This document shows, one piece after another, positions 50,181 through 58,789 of a stretch of DNA of 64,000 bases; the stretch's first letter is position 1, and the number at the start of each line of letters is the position of its first letter. A program made the position numbers and the translations under genes. Source of the DNA: Fodinibacter sp963834965 (GTDB lineage: Bacteria; Actinomycetota; Actinomycetes; Actinomycetales; Dermatophilaceae); assembly GCA_963834965.1 (NCBI GenBank), contig CAWIEI010000033.1, positions 62,001 to 126,000 on the forward strand, in the 5' to 3' direction. Under the pieces are notes generated by a model, which was not told the origin of the DNA, did no database searches, and saw only the letters and a program-made list of their open reading frames with translations.

Positions 50181-50782
50181 TCCGGGTGCTGCTCGCCGAG
50201 GACCAGGGGATGATGCGCGGCGCGCTGGCCGTGCTGCTCGGGCTCGAGCCCGACCTCGAGGTGGTCGCCGAGGTGTCGAGCGGCACCGAGATCATGCCGC
50301 GGGCGATCCAGACCCGCCCCGACGTCGCGCTGCTCGACATCGAGCTGCCCGGGCGCTCCGGGCTGGATGCCGCCGTCGACCTGGCCCGCGAGCTGCCGGG
50401 TTGCGCCGTGGTGATGCTCACGACCTTCCCGCGGCCGGGGTACGTGCAGCGGGCGATGGCCGCCGGTGCGCGGGGCTTCCTGGTCAAGGACGGGCCGGCC
50501 GAGGAGCTCGCGCAGGCCGTGCGCGACGTCGCGGCCGGCGGCACCGTGGTCGACCCGGCACTGGCGCTTAGCGCGCTCCGCCACGCGGCCTCACCCCTGA
50601 CCGACCGCGAGCGGGCGGTGCTCGTCGAGGCCGAGGACGGCGCGACGACCGCCGACATCGCGGCACGGATGCACCTGTCGGTCAGCACGGTGCGCAACTA
50701 CCTGTCGAGCGCGATCGGCAAGACGGGCACCCGCAACAAGGTGGAGGCCGCGCTGCAGGCTCGCCGGATGGGGTGGCTCTGA
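50177..50782 (+). CDS. NarL/FixJ-type response regulator
   Basis: A 201-residue regulator. The receiver domain has acidic residues in LLAEDQG, the phospho-Asp in ALLDIELPG, the Thr in MLTTF and the Lys in FLVKDG. The C-terminal LuxR-type helix-turn-helix reads LTDRERAVLVEAEDG and TADIAARMHLSVSTVRNYLS. GTG start overlaps the kinase stop. It resembles DesR-class regulators, so membrane lipid or ABC genes are plausible targets, not shown here. Confidence 0.93.
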   Translation: MIRVLLAEDQGMMRGALAVLLGLEPDLEVVAEVSSGTEIMPRAIQTRPDVALLDIELPGRSGLDAAVDLARELPGCAVVMLTTFPRPGYVQRAMAAGARGFLVKDGPAEELAQAVRDVAAGGTVVDPALALSALRHAASPLTDRERAVLVEAEDGATTADIAARMHLSVSTVRNYLSSAIGKTGTRNKVEAALQARRMGWL

Positions 50783-50797
50783 GGGTTGCCTCCCGGG

Positions 50798-51875
50798 TCA
50801 GCGACGGCGGGCGGCGCGACCGGCGATCTCGCGCTGCCGGGCCTCGACGAGCTTCGCGACGAGGCCGGTGGACAGTGGCTCGTCGTTCGGGAACCTGATC
50901 GACCCCTTCGCGGTGACGAACCCGGTGAGGTCGTCGGCCAGCTCGGCGGTGATCGACCCGCTCATCGGGAAGTACGTGCAGTGGTTCTTGTAGAAACCGA
51001 ACCCGGCTACGCCCTTGCCACCCACCTTGAAGCAGGGCACCCCGTAGGCGATGCCCTGCTCGGCCTCGGGGAGCAGGGCAGCGAGCGTCGCCCGCACCTG
51101 CTCGAGGGTGGCGCGCTGCGGCTCGGGCACGGCTGCGAGGTACGCGTCGACCTTTGCCTCGGACACCTGCACCGCCTCTTCGCTCGGCACCCCGCAGTAT
51201 GCCGGAGGGAGGCGCCAGGTCGTCGCCGCCCGGGCCAGAACCACGGCCTGGTCGTCGCGCTCGTTGCCCTCCGCCGGCCGCTCGAGCCGCTGCACCTCCG
51301 CCAGGCCGACGTCCGCGAGGAGGGCGGCGACGGCATCCGCGGTGTAGAGGTGACGCTCGAGGACGACGTCGAAGCCCAGCGCCCGGTACGACGGCGCGAC
51401 GTCGCGCACGCCGTGGCCCGACTGGGTCGCGATGAGCACGTACCCGCCCGGGCGCAGCACCCGCGCCACCTCGGCGAAGAGACGCTGCTGACCGGACGGC
51501 GGCGTGTGGATGATCGAGTACCACAGCATCACCCCGGCGAACTCCGCGTCGGCACAGGGCAGCTGGGCCAGCCGGGCCCACCTCGAACCGCAGGTCGGGG
51601 TGGGCCCGCCTGGCCGTCGCCACCATGCCCGGCGAGAGGTCGACCCCCTCGACGAGGCAGCCGCGGGACGCGAGGTGAGCGCTCATCCGGCCCGCGCCGC
51701 ACCCGGCGTCGAGCACTCGCGCGTCGTCGCCGGCGGTCACCACCGCGGCCGCGAAGGCGTCGACCATGGCCAGGTCGGCTGCGGTCTCGGCCCGGGTGTC
51801 AGGCAGCCGCTCGGCGTAGGCCTGCGCCACCGTGTCGTAGGCAGCGCTCACGCCCGCAGGGTCAGTGGTGGCCAC
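50798..51875 (-). pseudogene. SAM methyltransferase fused to DUF1801, split by a frameshift
   Basis: The first part (from GTG at 51875) is a class I methyltransferase with motif I VLDAGCGAGRMSAHLA and LVEGVDLSPGM. Near 51575-51583, after FEVG, the family sequence moves to another frame (ARLAQLPCADAEFAGVMLWY), then continues through VARVLRPGGYVLIAT. A C-terminal DUF1801 domain follows (AYLAAVPEPQRATLEQVRAT, GIAYGVPCFKV, FYKNHCTYFPMSG). One surplus G in GGTGGGCCC would explain the break. The upstream frame runs on without making the second half. If the break is a base error, the intact protein would be about 358 residues. Confidence 0.8.
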
Positions 51876-51879
51876 GGCC

Positions 51880-52209
51880 TCAGCGCTTGGCGGCCGTCAG
51901 GAGGACCACTGCATCGGTGACGGCGAGCAGGCCGTGCCGGTCCTGCGGGATGACGACGTGGGCGCCCGCATCGAGATCGAGCGTGCCGCCGGGCCAGGTG
52001 AGGCGCACCGTTCCGAGGAGCACCTGCAGCGTCGCCTCCCCTGGGTTCTCGTGGTCCGACAGTGCCGAGGCGGCGACCAGGCCGATGACGGTCTGGCTCA
52101 GCGTGTGCCCGGCGCCGCCGTAGAGCGTGCGGGCGGCCCGGCGAGCACTGCTCGTGCGGGCCTCGTCGAGCAGGGCGGCGCTGACCTCGGGGAGTGCGGC
52201 GGTGTCCAT
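51880..52209 (-). CDS. cupin-like small protein
   Basis: A 109-residue single-domain protein with the beta-barrel pattern of small cupins: HENPGEATLQVLLGTVRLTW and DLDAGAHVVIPQDRHGLLAV. It has few metal-binding His residues, so it may be a sensor rather than an enzyme. ATG at 52209. It ends four bases before the methyltransferase start, probably one operon. Confidence 0.8.
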   Translation of the reverse strand: MDTAALPEVSAALLDEARTSSARRAARTLYGGAGHTLSQTVIGLVAASALSDHENPGEATLQVLLGTVRLTWPGGTLDLDAGAHVVIPQDRHGLLAVTDAVVLLTAAKR

Positions 52210-52290
52210 CCCCCGATCCTGCACCCTGGGCCGCGCCCTGTGGACGACGGGAGCGGTCCTGTCGGCCGCCCGGCATACGGTGGGCGGACC

Positions 52291-54441
52291 ATGACGAACT
52301 CGACGGATGCCGTGACCGCACCCCCCGCCCCCTCCTCCCCCACGCCCGAGCTCACCACCCGGGCGCGCGAGTCGCTGCGACGGCTCGTCGGGCGCGACGA
52401 CGCCGACTTCCGCGACGGTCAGCTCGAGGCCGTCTCGGCACTGGTGGCCGACCGCTCGCGGGTGCTGGTGGTGCAGCGCACCGGCTGGGGCAAGTCGGCC
52501 GTCTACTTCGTGGCCACGGCGCTGCGGCGAGCCGAGGGCGCCGGCCCCACCGTCATCATCAGCCCGCTGCTCGCCCTGATGCGCGACCAGATCGCGGCCG
52601 CCGAGCGGGCCGGCATCCGGGCCGTGACGATGAACTCCGCCAACGCCCAGGACTGGGACGTCGTGCGCGAGGCGCTCGCGGCGGATGCCGTCGACGTGCT
52701 GCTCGTGAGCCCCGAGCGGCTCAACAACCCGCGCTTCCGCGACGAGCAGCTGCCCGACCTCGCCCGCCGCTGCGGGCTGCTCGTCGTCGACGAGGCGCAC
52801 TGCGTCAGCGACTGGGGCCACGACTTCCGGCCCGACTACCGCCGCATCCGCGACCTGCTCGCCGGGCTGCCCGCCGACACCCCGGTGCTGGCTACGACGG
52901 CCACGGCCAACGCCCGGGTGGTCACCGACGTCGTGGAGCAGCTCGAGGTGGGTGGGCGCTCGGTGCTCACCGTGCGCGGTGGGCTGGCCCGCGACTCGCT
53001 GCGCCTGGGGGTGCTTCGCTCGATGTCGCCCGAGCAGCGGCTCGGCTGGCTGGTCGAGCACCTGGCCGAGCTGCCCGGCAGCGGCATCGTCTACACCCTC
53101 ACGGTCTCGGCGGCCGAGGACGTCGCCTCGGCGCTGGCCGATGCCGGGCTGGCCGTTGCGTCGTACACCGGGCGCACCGACCCGGCCGACCGCGAGCGGC
53201 TCGAGGGCGCGCTGCGGCGCAACGAGGTCAAGGCCCTGGTGGCCACCTCCGCGCTGGGCATGGGCTTCGACAAGCCCGACCTCGGGTTCGTGGTGCACCT
53301 CGGTGCCCCCAGCTCGCCCGTCGCCTACTACCAGCAGGTGGGCCGCGCCGGCCGCGCCACCGAGCGGGCCGAGGTGCTGCTGCTGCCCGGGCCCGAGGAC
53401 CGCGACATCTGGCGCTACTTCGCGTCGGTCTCGATGCCGCGCGAGGAGCAGGCCGAGGCAGTGTTGCGCACCCTGGCCGAGTCGGGGCGGGCGCTGTCGA
53501 CCGCAGCCCTCGAGACCGCCGTCGACGTGCGGCGCACCCGGCTCGAGCTGCTGCTCAAGGTGCTCGACGTCGACGGCGCCGTGCAGCGGGTCTCGGGCGG
53601 CTGGGTCGCCACCGGGGTGCCGTGGGCCTACGACGCCGAGCGCTATGCCCGGGTCGCCGCTGCGCGCCAGGCGGAGCAGCAGCTGATGGTCGACTACGAG
53701 CGCACCGACGCGTGCCGGATGGCGTTCCTCCAGGAGTGCCTCGACGACGACACCGCGGCCCCGTGCGGTCGCTGCGACGGCTGCGCCGGGCCGTGGTACC
53801 CCACCGAGGTGCCCGACCGGGTGGTCGGTGCCGCCCGAGAGCGGCTGGGCCGCGCGGGGGTCGACCTCGACCCGCGGGTGCAGTGGCCCACCGGCATGGA
53901 CCGGCTGGGCGTGCCGGTCAAGGGCAAGATCCCGCCCGACGAGGCCCTGCTGCCCGGGCGGGCGCTGGCGCGGCTGTCCGACCTCGGGTGGAGCCAGCGG
54001 CTGCGCGAGGTGCTGCGCGACGACGCCCCGGCGCACCCCGACCTGCTCCGGGCCTGTGTGCCGGTGCTCGCCGAGTGGGGCTGGGCCCGCCGGCCGGTCG
54101 GCGTCGTGGCGATGCCGTCACGATCGCATCCCGCCCTGGTGGGGTCGCTGGCCGCGGGACTGTCCGAGATGGGGCGGCTGCCGCTGCTGGGGTCGCTCGA
54201 CCTCGCGCACGGCGGCCCCACCGGTGAGGCCGGGGGCAACAGCGCTTTCCGGCTCGCCGGGGTCTGGGAGCGCCTCGTCGTCGGGCCTGAGCTGGCCGCT
54301 GCCCTGGGCGGCGTCGACGGGCCGGTGCTGCTCGTCGACGACCTCGTGTCGTCGCGGTGGACCCTCACCGTGGCCGGGCGAGCGCTACGCCAGGCCGGTG
54401 CGGCAGGCGTCCTGCCCTTCGCGCTCGCCGTCGACGGCTGA
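52291..54441 (+). CDS. RecQ-family helicase with C-terminal phosphoribosyltransferase domain
   Basis: A 716-residue SF2 helicase. Motif 0/I read DFRDGQLEAVSAL and QRTGWGKSAVYF (Walker A variant GWGKS), motif II is VVDEAHCVSDWGHDFRPDYR, motif III ATTATAN and motif VI QQVGRAGRA. A RecQ-like zinc segment follows (CRMAFLQECLDD, CGRCDGC). From about residue 560 on, the sequence is phosphoribosyltransferase-like, ending with LLVDDLVSSRWTLTVAGRAL, which matches a ComF-type PRPP loop except that SSRW replaces TTG. HRDC is absent. The role is probably DNA repair or recombination; the PRTase part may sense nucleotides. Confidence 0.9.
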   Translation: MTNSTDAVTAPPAPSSPTPELTTRARESLRRLVGRDDADFRDGQLEAVSALVADRSRVLVVQRTGWGKSAVYFVATALRRAEGAGPTVIISPLLALMRDQIAAAERAGIRAVTMNSANAQDWDVVREALAADAVDVLLVSPERLNNPRFRDEQLPDLARRCGLLVVDEAHCVSDWGHDFRPDYRRIRDLLAGLPADTPVLATTATANARVVTDVVEQLEVGGRSVLTVRGGLARDSLRLGVLRSMSPEQRLGWLVEHLAELPGSGIVYTLTVSAAEDVASALADAGLAVASYTGRTDPADRERLEGALRRNEVKALVATSALGMGFDKPDLGFVVHLGAPSSPVAYYQQVGRAGRATERAEVLLLPGPEDRDIWRYFASVSMPREEQAEAVLRTLAESGRALSTAALETAVDVRRTRLELLLKVLDVDGAVQRVSGGWVATGVPWAYDAERYARVAAARQAEQQLMVDYERTDACRMAFLQECLDDDTAAPCGRCDGCAGPWYPTEVPDRVVGAARERLGRAGVDLDPRVQWPTGMDRLGVPVKGKIPPDEALLPGRALARLSDLGWSQRLREVLRDDAPAHPDLLRACVPVLAEWGWARRPVGVVAMPSRSHPALVGSLAAGLSEMGRLPLLGSLDLAHGGPTGEAGGNSAFRLAGVWERLVVGPELAAALGGVDGPVLLVDDLVSSRWTLTVAGRALRQAGAAGVLPFALAVDG

Positions 54442-54522
54442 GCCGCCTCCGGGCGGTGATCCGTCGGCCACAACCCGGCGCCGCGCCCACCGCCACGCGC
54501 GACGATGGCGGTGGAGGCAGCG

Positions 54523-55446
54523 ATGTCCGGTCGGGTCGTCACCTGGTTCGTGGCCGTCGCCCTCGTCGCAGGGCTGGCCGCGTGTGGGTCCACCCCGGCC
54601 GCGCACGGCGACCTCGGGCCGTCCGCGCCCATGGTGACCGCGAGCGCGGGCGCGAGCACCGGCACACCCACGGTGAACCCACCGTCCGCGACGACGGCCC
54701 CGCAGCCGGCGACCCCCACGCCGACACCCCGAACCACCCCGCGCGTATCGCCCACACCGAGCACCACCTGGTCGCGGTCGGTGGTGCGCCCAACCCCCAA
54801 CGCGTGCGCCGTCACCGCGAAGTACCGGGGCAAGGACCTCGAGGTCGTGCCCACGACCGCCAAGGTCGCCGTGCTGACCTTCGACGGGGGCGCCAGCAGC
54901 ACCGGCGTCACGTCGATCCTGTCGACGTTGGCCACCACGAAGGCCGCTGCGACGTTCTTCCTCACCGGCGACTTCACCCGCGACCACCCCTCGGCCACGG
55001 CGAGCATCGCCGCCGCCCATCCGGTCGGCAACCACTCGAACACCCACCCCGACCTGACGGCGCTCTCCTCGACGGCCGTCGTCGACCAGATCCGCGCGGG
55101 CGCCGCGGCGATCCGGGCCGGCATCGGCCGGCCCCCTGGCCCGTGGTTCCGGTTCCCCTACGGCGCCCGTGACGCCCGCACCATCGGGCTGGTCAACGAC
55201 GAGTGCTACGTCGCGGTGCGCTGGACGGTCGACAGCCTCGGCTGGAAGGGAACCAGTGGCGGGATGACGGTGGCCAAGGTGCGCGACCGCGTGCTGGCGG
55301 CCGCCCGGCCCGGGATGGTCGTGCTGATGCACGTGGGCGCGAACCCCGACGACGGCACGACCCTCGACGCTTCCGCGTTGTCGTCGATCATCTCGGGGCT
55401 GCGTGCGAAGGGCTACTCGTTCGTCACCCTGCAGCAGGCTCTGTGA
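54523..55446 (+). CDS. lipoprotein polysaccharide deacetylase (NodB domain)
   Basis: A 307-residue exported lipoprotein. The signal ends in the lipobox LAAC, followed by a Thr/Pro/Ser stalk (about 20-95) and a NodB domain. Motif 1 is LTFDGGAS, with the second Asp of the usual TFDDG replaced by Gly. The metal site GNHSNTHPD is intact, then RFPYGARD and a C-terminal VVLMHVG. ATG at 54523 follows GTGGAGG. It probably deacetylates cell-wall glycan at the outer membrane face. Confidence 0.88.
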   Translation: MSGRVVTWFVAVALVAGLAACGSTPAAHGDLGPSAPMVTASAGASTGTPTVNPPSATTAPQPATPTPTPRTTPRVSPTPSTTWSRSVVRPTPNACAVTAKYRGKDLEVVPTTAKVAVLTFDGGASSTGVTSILSTLATTKAAATFFLTGDFTRDHPSATASIAAAHPVGNHSNTHPDLTALSSTAVVDQIRAGAAAIRAGIGRPPGPWFRFPYGARDARTIGLVNDECYVAVRWTVDSLGWKGTSGGMTVAKVRDRVLAAARPGMVVLMHVGANPDDGTTLDASALSSIISGLRAKGYSFVTLQQAL

Positions 55447-56149
55447 GGGCCGGCTCCGGCCGCGCCTCGCGAGCCGCCGGGCGCTCCACCCGCACGGTGA
55501 GCACCGGCAGGAACAGCTGCACCACGGGCCCGATGAGCAGCGCGTAGAGCACGGTGCCGACCCCGACGATGCCGCCGAGGGCGAACCCGAGCACCACCAC
55601 GGTGATCTCGAGCGAGGTGCGCACCAGCCGGATCGAGCGGCCGGTGCGGCGGGACAGCCCAGTCATCAGCCCGTCGCGCGGGCCGGGACCGAGCTGGCTG
55701 CCGATGTACATCGCCCCGGCGACGCCGTTGCCGAGGATCGCGAGCACCATGGCGGCGATCCGCCACCCCAGGCCGGAGATGTCGGGCACGACCGCGAGCG
55801 TGACGTCGATGGCCACCCCGATGACGACCGCGTTGAGCACCGTGCCGAGCCCCGGCCACTGGCGCAGCGGGATCCAGAGCAGCAGCACGACGAACGAGAC
55901 CACGATGCTCATCGCGCCGTACGACATCGGGATGTGCTGGATCAGGCCGTACTGCAGCACCCCCCACGGCTCGAGGCCGAGGTCGGCCCGCAGCAGCAGG
56001 GCCATCGAGGCCCCGAACAGCACGAGCCCCATCATCAGCTGGGTCACCCGGTGCACGAGGTGGCCCGCGCGCAGCTGCTCGACCGGGTTCATCGGCACCA
56101 GCTCGACACGGCGGGAGGCGCCGCGGCGGATCGTCTGGAGGGGAGTCAT
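55424..56149 (-). CDS. YczE/YitT-family membrane protein
   Basis: A 241-residue protein with five hydrophobic helices and the family signatures RVTQLMMGLVLFGASMALLL and LGLEPWGVLQYGL, then GPGPRDGLMTGL. YczE-type proteins are encoded next to MocR regulators (YczR) in many bacteria, exactly as here. The substrate is unknown. It overlaps the deacetylase end by 23 bases, in convergent orientation. Confidence 0.85.
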   Translation of the reverse strand: MTPLQTIRRGASRRVELVPMNPVEQLRAGHLVHRVTQLMMGLVLFGASMALLLRADLGLEPWGVLQYGLIQHIPMSYGAMSIVVSFVVLLLWIPLRQWPGLGTVLNAVVIGVAIDVTLAVVPDISGLGWRIAAMVLAILGNGVAGAMYIGSQLGPGPRDGLMTGLSRRTGRSIRLVRTSLEITVVVLGFALGGIVGVGTVLYALLIGPVVQLFLPVLTVRVERPAAREARPEPALTEPAAG

Positions 56150-56167
56150 GCCGACCATCCTGCACCA

Positions 56168-56210
56168 AAGTGGCCTTCACTTCGATGGCCACTTCTGACA
56201 GAGTGGCCAC
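56168..56210. promoter_or_regulatory. repeated AGTGGCC operator between yczE-like gene and MocR gene
   Basis: AAGTGGCC at 56168-56175, its inverse GGCCACTT at 56187-56194, and AGTGGCCAC at 56202-56210 lie in the 62-base gap between divergent starts. Repeated half-sites in this position are typical for MocR-type regulators that bind their own promoter region. The last copy abuts the regulator's ATG. Confidence 0.65.
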
Positions 56211-56211
56211 C

Positions 56212-57666
56212 ATGACCGCCCCCACCGTCTCCGCCGCGCGCACCGCCCGCCTGGTCGGCACGCTCGGCGCCGGCCGACCGGCCTACCGGTCGCTGGCCGA
56301 CGCACTGCGGCTGGCCGTGGCCGACGGCCGGATCGCCGTCGGCACCCGCCTGCCGAGCGAGCGCGAGCTCACTGCCGCGCTCAACGTCAGCCGCACCACC
56401 GTCACCCGCGCGTACGCCGTGCTGCGCGAGAGCGGCTACCTCACGTCCCGCCGCGGCTCGGGGTCTGTCGCGACCCTGCCCGCCGGGCGCGCACAGCGCG
56501 CGGCCGGGCCGCTGTTCCCCGCCGACGTCGACGAGGGCGTCATCGACCTCACCTGCGCGGCCACCCGGGCACCGGCCGGCGTGGTCGAGGCGTACGAGCG
56601 GGCGGTCGGGCAGCTGCCCCGTTACCTCGCGGGCGCCGGCTACCTGACCCTCGGCGTGCCCGAGCTGCGCGAGGTCGTCGCCGAGCGCTACGCCGCCCGC
56701 GGCCTGCCGACCACACCCGACCAGGTGCTCGTCACCTCGGGCGCGGTCGCCGGCATCGGCATCGTGCTGCGCGCCCTCGTCGGCCACGGCGACCGGGTGG
56801 TCGTCGAGAGCCCCGGCTACCCCAACACCATCGATGCCGCCCGCCGCGGTGGAGCGCGCCTGGTGCCACTGGCGCTCGACCCCGACGGGTGGGACGTCGA
56901 GGAGTCGGCCCGCACCGTGCGGCAGTCCGCGGCCACGGCGGCCCTGCTGATCCCCGACTTCCACAACCCCACCGGGGCCCTGATGGACGACGACGACCGG
57001 GCCGTGCTCGCGCGTGCCCTGCGGCAGGCCCGGACCGTGCCGGTGATCGACGAGACCATTGCCGAGGTCGACCTCGGCGGCGGCCCGATGCCGCTGCCCT
57101 TCGCCGCGCACGACGCCCGGGCGATCACCGTCGGCAGCTCGTCGAAGTCGCACTGGGGCGGCCTGCGCACCGGCTGGATCCGAGCCCCCCGCACCGCGCT
57201 GGCCGGGCTGGTGGAGTCGCGGGTGACCAGCGACCTCGGGGCCCCGGTGCTCGAGCAGCTGGTGCTGCTCGAGCTGATGCGGGTGGCGCCCGGGCTGACC
57301 CCCCAGCGCCGAAACGACCTGACCGCCTCGCGGGGCGCCCTCATCGCGGCCCTGGCCGTGCACCTGCCCGAGCTTCGCTTCCGGGTGCCCCGCGGCGGGC
57401 TCTTCCTGTGGTGCGAGCTGCCCCCAGGCATCGACGCCACCGGTGTCGCCGTGGCCGCCGAGCAGGAGGGCGTGCTCGTGGCGGCCGGCCCGCGGTTCGC
57501 GGTGTCGGGCGGCCTGGAGCGCTGGGTGCGCCTTCCCTACGTGCTCGCGCCCGAGCTGATGACCGAGGCGGTCGAGCGGCTGGCCCGCGCCGTCGAGCGC
57601 GTGCGGGCGGGCGGGGCGACGGATCGTGGCAGGTCTCGGGGCACCGCACGGCCCCTGGTCGCCTGA
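56212..57666 (+). CDS. MocR-family (GntR plus aminotransferase-fold) regulator, YczR-like
   Basis: A 484-residue regulator. The N-terminal GntR winged helix reads LPSERELTAALNVSRTTVTR, joined to a fold-type I PLP domain. The PLP lysine lies in VGSSSKSHWGGLRTGWI, and ligand residues in FHNPTGALM and VIDETIAEVDL. ATG at 56212. It is divergent from the YczE-like gene and presumably controls it. PLP is probably the effector or cofactor. Confidence 0.92.
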   Translation: MTAPTVSAARTARLVGTLGAGRPAYRSLADALRLAVADGRIAVGTRLPSERELTAALNVSRTTVTRAYAVLRESGYLTSRRGSGSVATLPAGRAQRAAGPLFPADVDEGVIDLTCAATRAPAGVVEAYERAVGQLPRYLAGAGYLTLGVPELREVVAERYAARGLPTTPDQVLVTSGAVAGIGIVLRALVGHGDRVVVESPGYPNTIDAARRGGARLVPLALDPDGWDVEESARTVRQSAATAALLIPDFHNPTGALMDDDDRAVLARALRQARTVPVIDETIAEVDLGGGPMPLPFAAHDARAITVGSSSKSHWGGLRTGWIRAPRTALAGLVESRVTSDLGAPVLEQLVLLELMRVAPGLTPQRRNDLTASRGALIAALAVHLPELRFRVPRGGLFLWCELPPGIDATGVAVAAEQEGVLVAAGPRFAVSGGLERWVRLPYVLAPELMTEAVERLARAVERVRAGGATDRGRSRGTARPLVA

Positions 57667-57693
57667 CCCGCGTCTCCCCCACCATCCCCCCGC

Positions 57694-57741
57694 GAACGTG
57701 GGTGAAGACCTTCGGCTGGGCGGTGATCTTCACCCACGTTC
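57694..57741. terminator. 17-base inverted repeat after the MocR gene
   Basis: GAACGTGGGTGAAGACC (57694-57710) pairs with 57725-57741 at 16 of 17 positions around a 14-base loop. It lies 27 bases past the MocR stop and upstream of tesB. It may terminate transcription, but the arms are unusually AT-containing for this genome and there is no T-run. Confidence 0.6.
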
Positions 57742-57807
57742 AGCCTCCAGCGGGGCCCAGACCGCCGCGGCTCTGACGATCCGGCCCGCCTGACTATCGT
57801 TGCCCCG

Positions 57808-58776
57808 GTGACTCCCGACCAGCCGGCTCCCCTGCTCGACCTCCTCGCCACCCTCGACCTCGAGGAGCTCGGGTCGGCCCAGATGAGCGTGCAGCCGATG
57901 TCGACCGCCACCGGTCCGGCCGGCGAGGCCCCCGTGCCGCTGCCCGAGACCTTCGCCGAGGACGTCACCCTGTTCCGTGGGCAGAGCCAGAAGCAGCCGC
58001 ACGGCCGGGTCTTCGGGGGCCAGGTGCTGGCCCAGGGGGTCGTGGCGAGCGGTCGCACGGTGCGGGCGGTCGAGGGAGGCGCCGAGCGGCGGCTGCACTC
58101 CATCCACGCCTACTTCATGCGACCGGGTGACGACACCCAGCCGATCACCTTCAGCGTCGAGCGGATGCGCGACGGACGCTCGTTCTCGACCCGCCGGGTG
58201 CACGCCATCCAGCACGGCAAGCCGATCCTGTCGATGAGCGCGTCGTTCCAGACCCCAGACTCCGGCATGGACCACCAGGACCCGATGCCGGACGCGCCCG
58301 ACCCCATGAGCGTGCCGTCGCTGGCCGAGGTGTTCGCCGGCGTCGACCACCCCGGCGCCCGGCACATCGCCAACGAGCGCGCGATCGAGCTGCGCCACGT
58401 CGAAGGCAACCTGTTCGTCGAGCCGGCCACCGACCGGGCGGCCGACCAGCAGGTGTGGATGCGCGCCATCGGCGAGCTGCCCGACGACCACCTGGTGCAC
58501 GAGGCCGTGCTGGCCTACGCCTCCGACTACTCGCTGCTCGAGTCGATCCTGCGGCGCCACGGGAAGGGTTGGCGCACAACAGGACTGCGCGCCGCGAGCC
58601 TCGACCACGCCATGTGGTTCCACCGGCCGGCCCGCGCCGACGACTGGCTGCTCTACGCGCAGCACTCCCCCTCGGCGCAGGGCGGGCGGGGCCTGGGCAT
58701 CGGCCGGATGTTCAGCCGCGACGGCAGGCTCATCGCGACCGTCGCCCAGGAGGGCATGCTGCGCATCCCCGACTGA
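57808..58776 (+). CDS. tesB: acyl-CoA thioesterase II
   Basis: A 322-residue double-hotdog thioesterase. The family signature GRVFGGQVLAQGVVASGRTV and the HSIHAYFMRPGD strand are intact. In the second half, SLDHAMWFHRPARADDWLLY carries the catalytic Asp, and GRGLGIGRMFSRDG follows. Start is GTG at 57808. It hydrolyses medium- and long-chain acyl-CoAs in the cytoplasm. Confidence 0.93.
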   Translation: MTPDQPAPLLDLLATLDLEELGSAQMSVQPMSTATGPAGEAPVPLPETFAEDVTLFRGQSQKQPHGRVFGGQVLAQGVVASGRTVRAVEGGAERRLHSIHAYFMRPGDDTQPITFSVERMRDGRSFSTRRVHAIQHGKPILSMSASFQTPDSGMDHQDPMPDAPDPMSVPSLAEVFAGVDHPGARHIANERAIELRHVEGNLFVEPATDRAADQQVWMRAIGELPDDHLVHEAVLAYASDYSLLESILRRHGKGWRTTGLRAASLDHAMWFHRPARADDWLLYAQHSPSAQGGRGLGIGRMFSRDGRLIATVAQEGMLRIPD

Positions 58777-58789
58777 CGAACCCCCGGCG

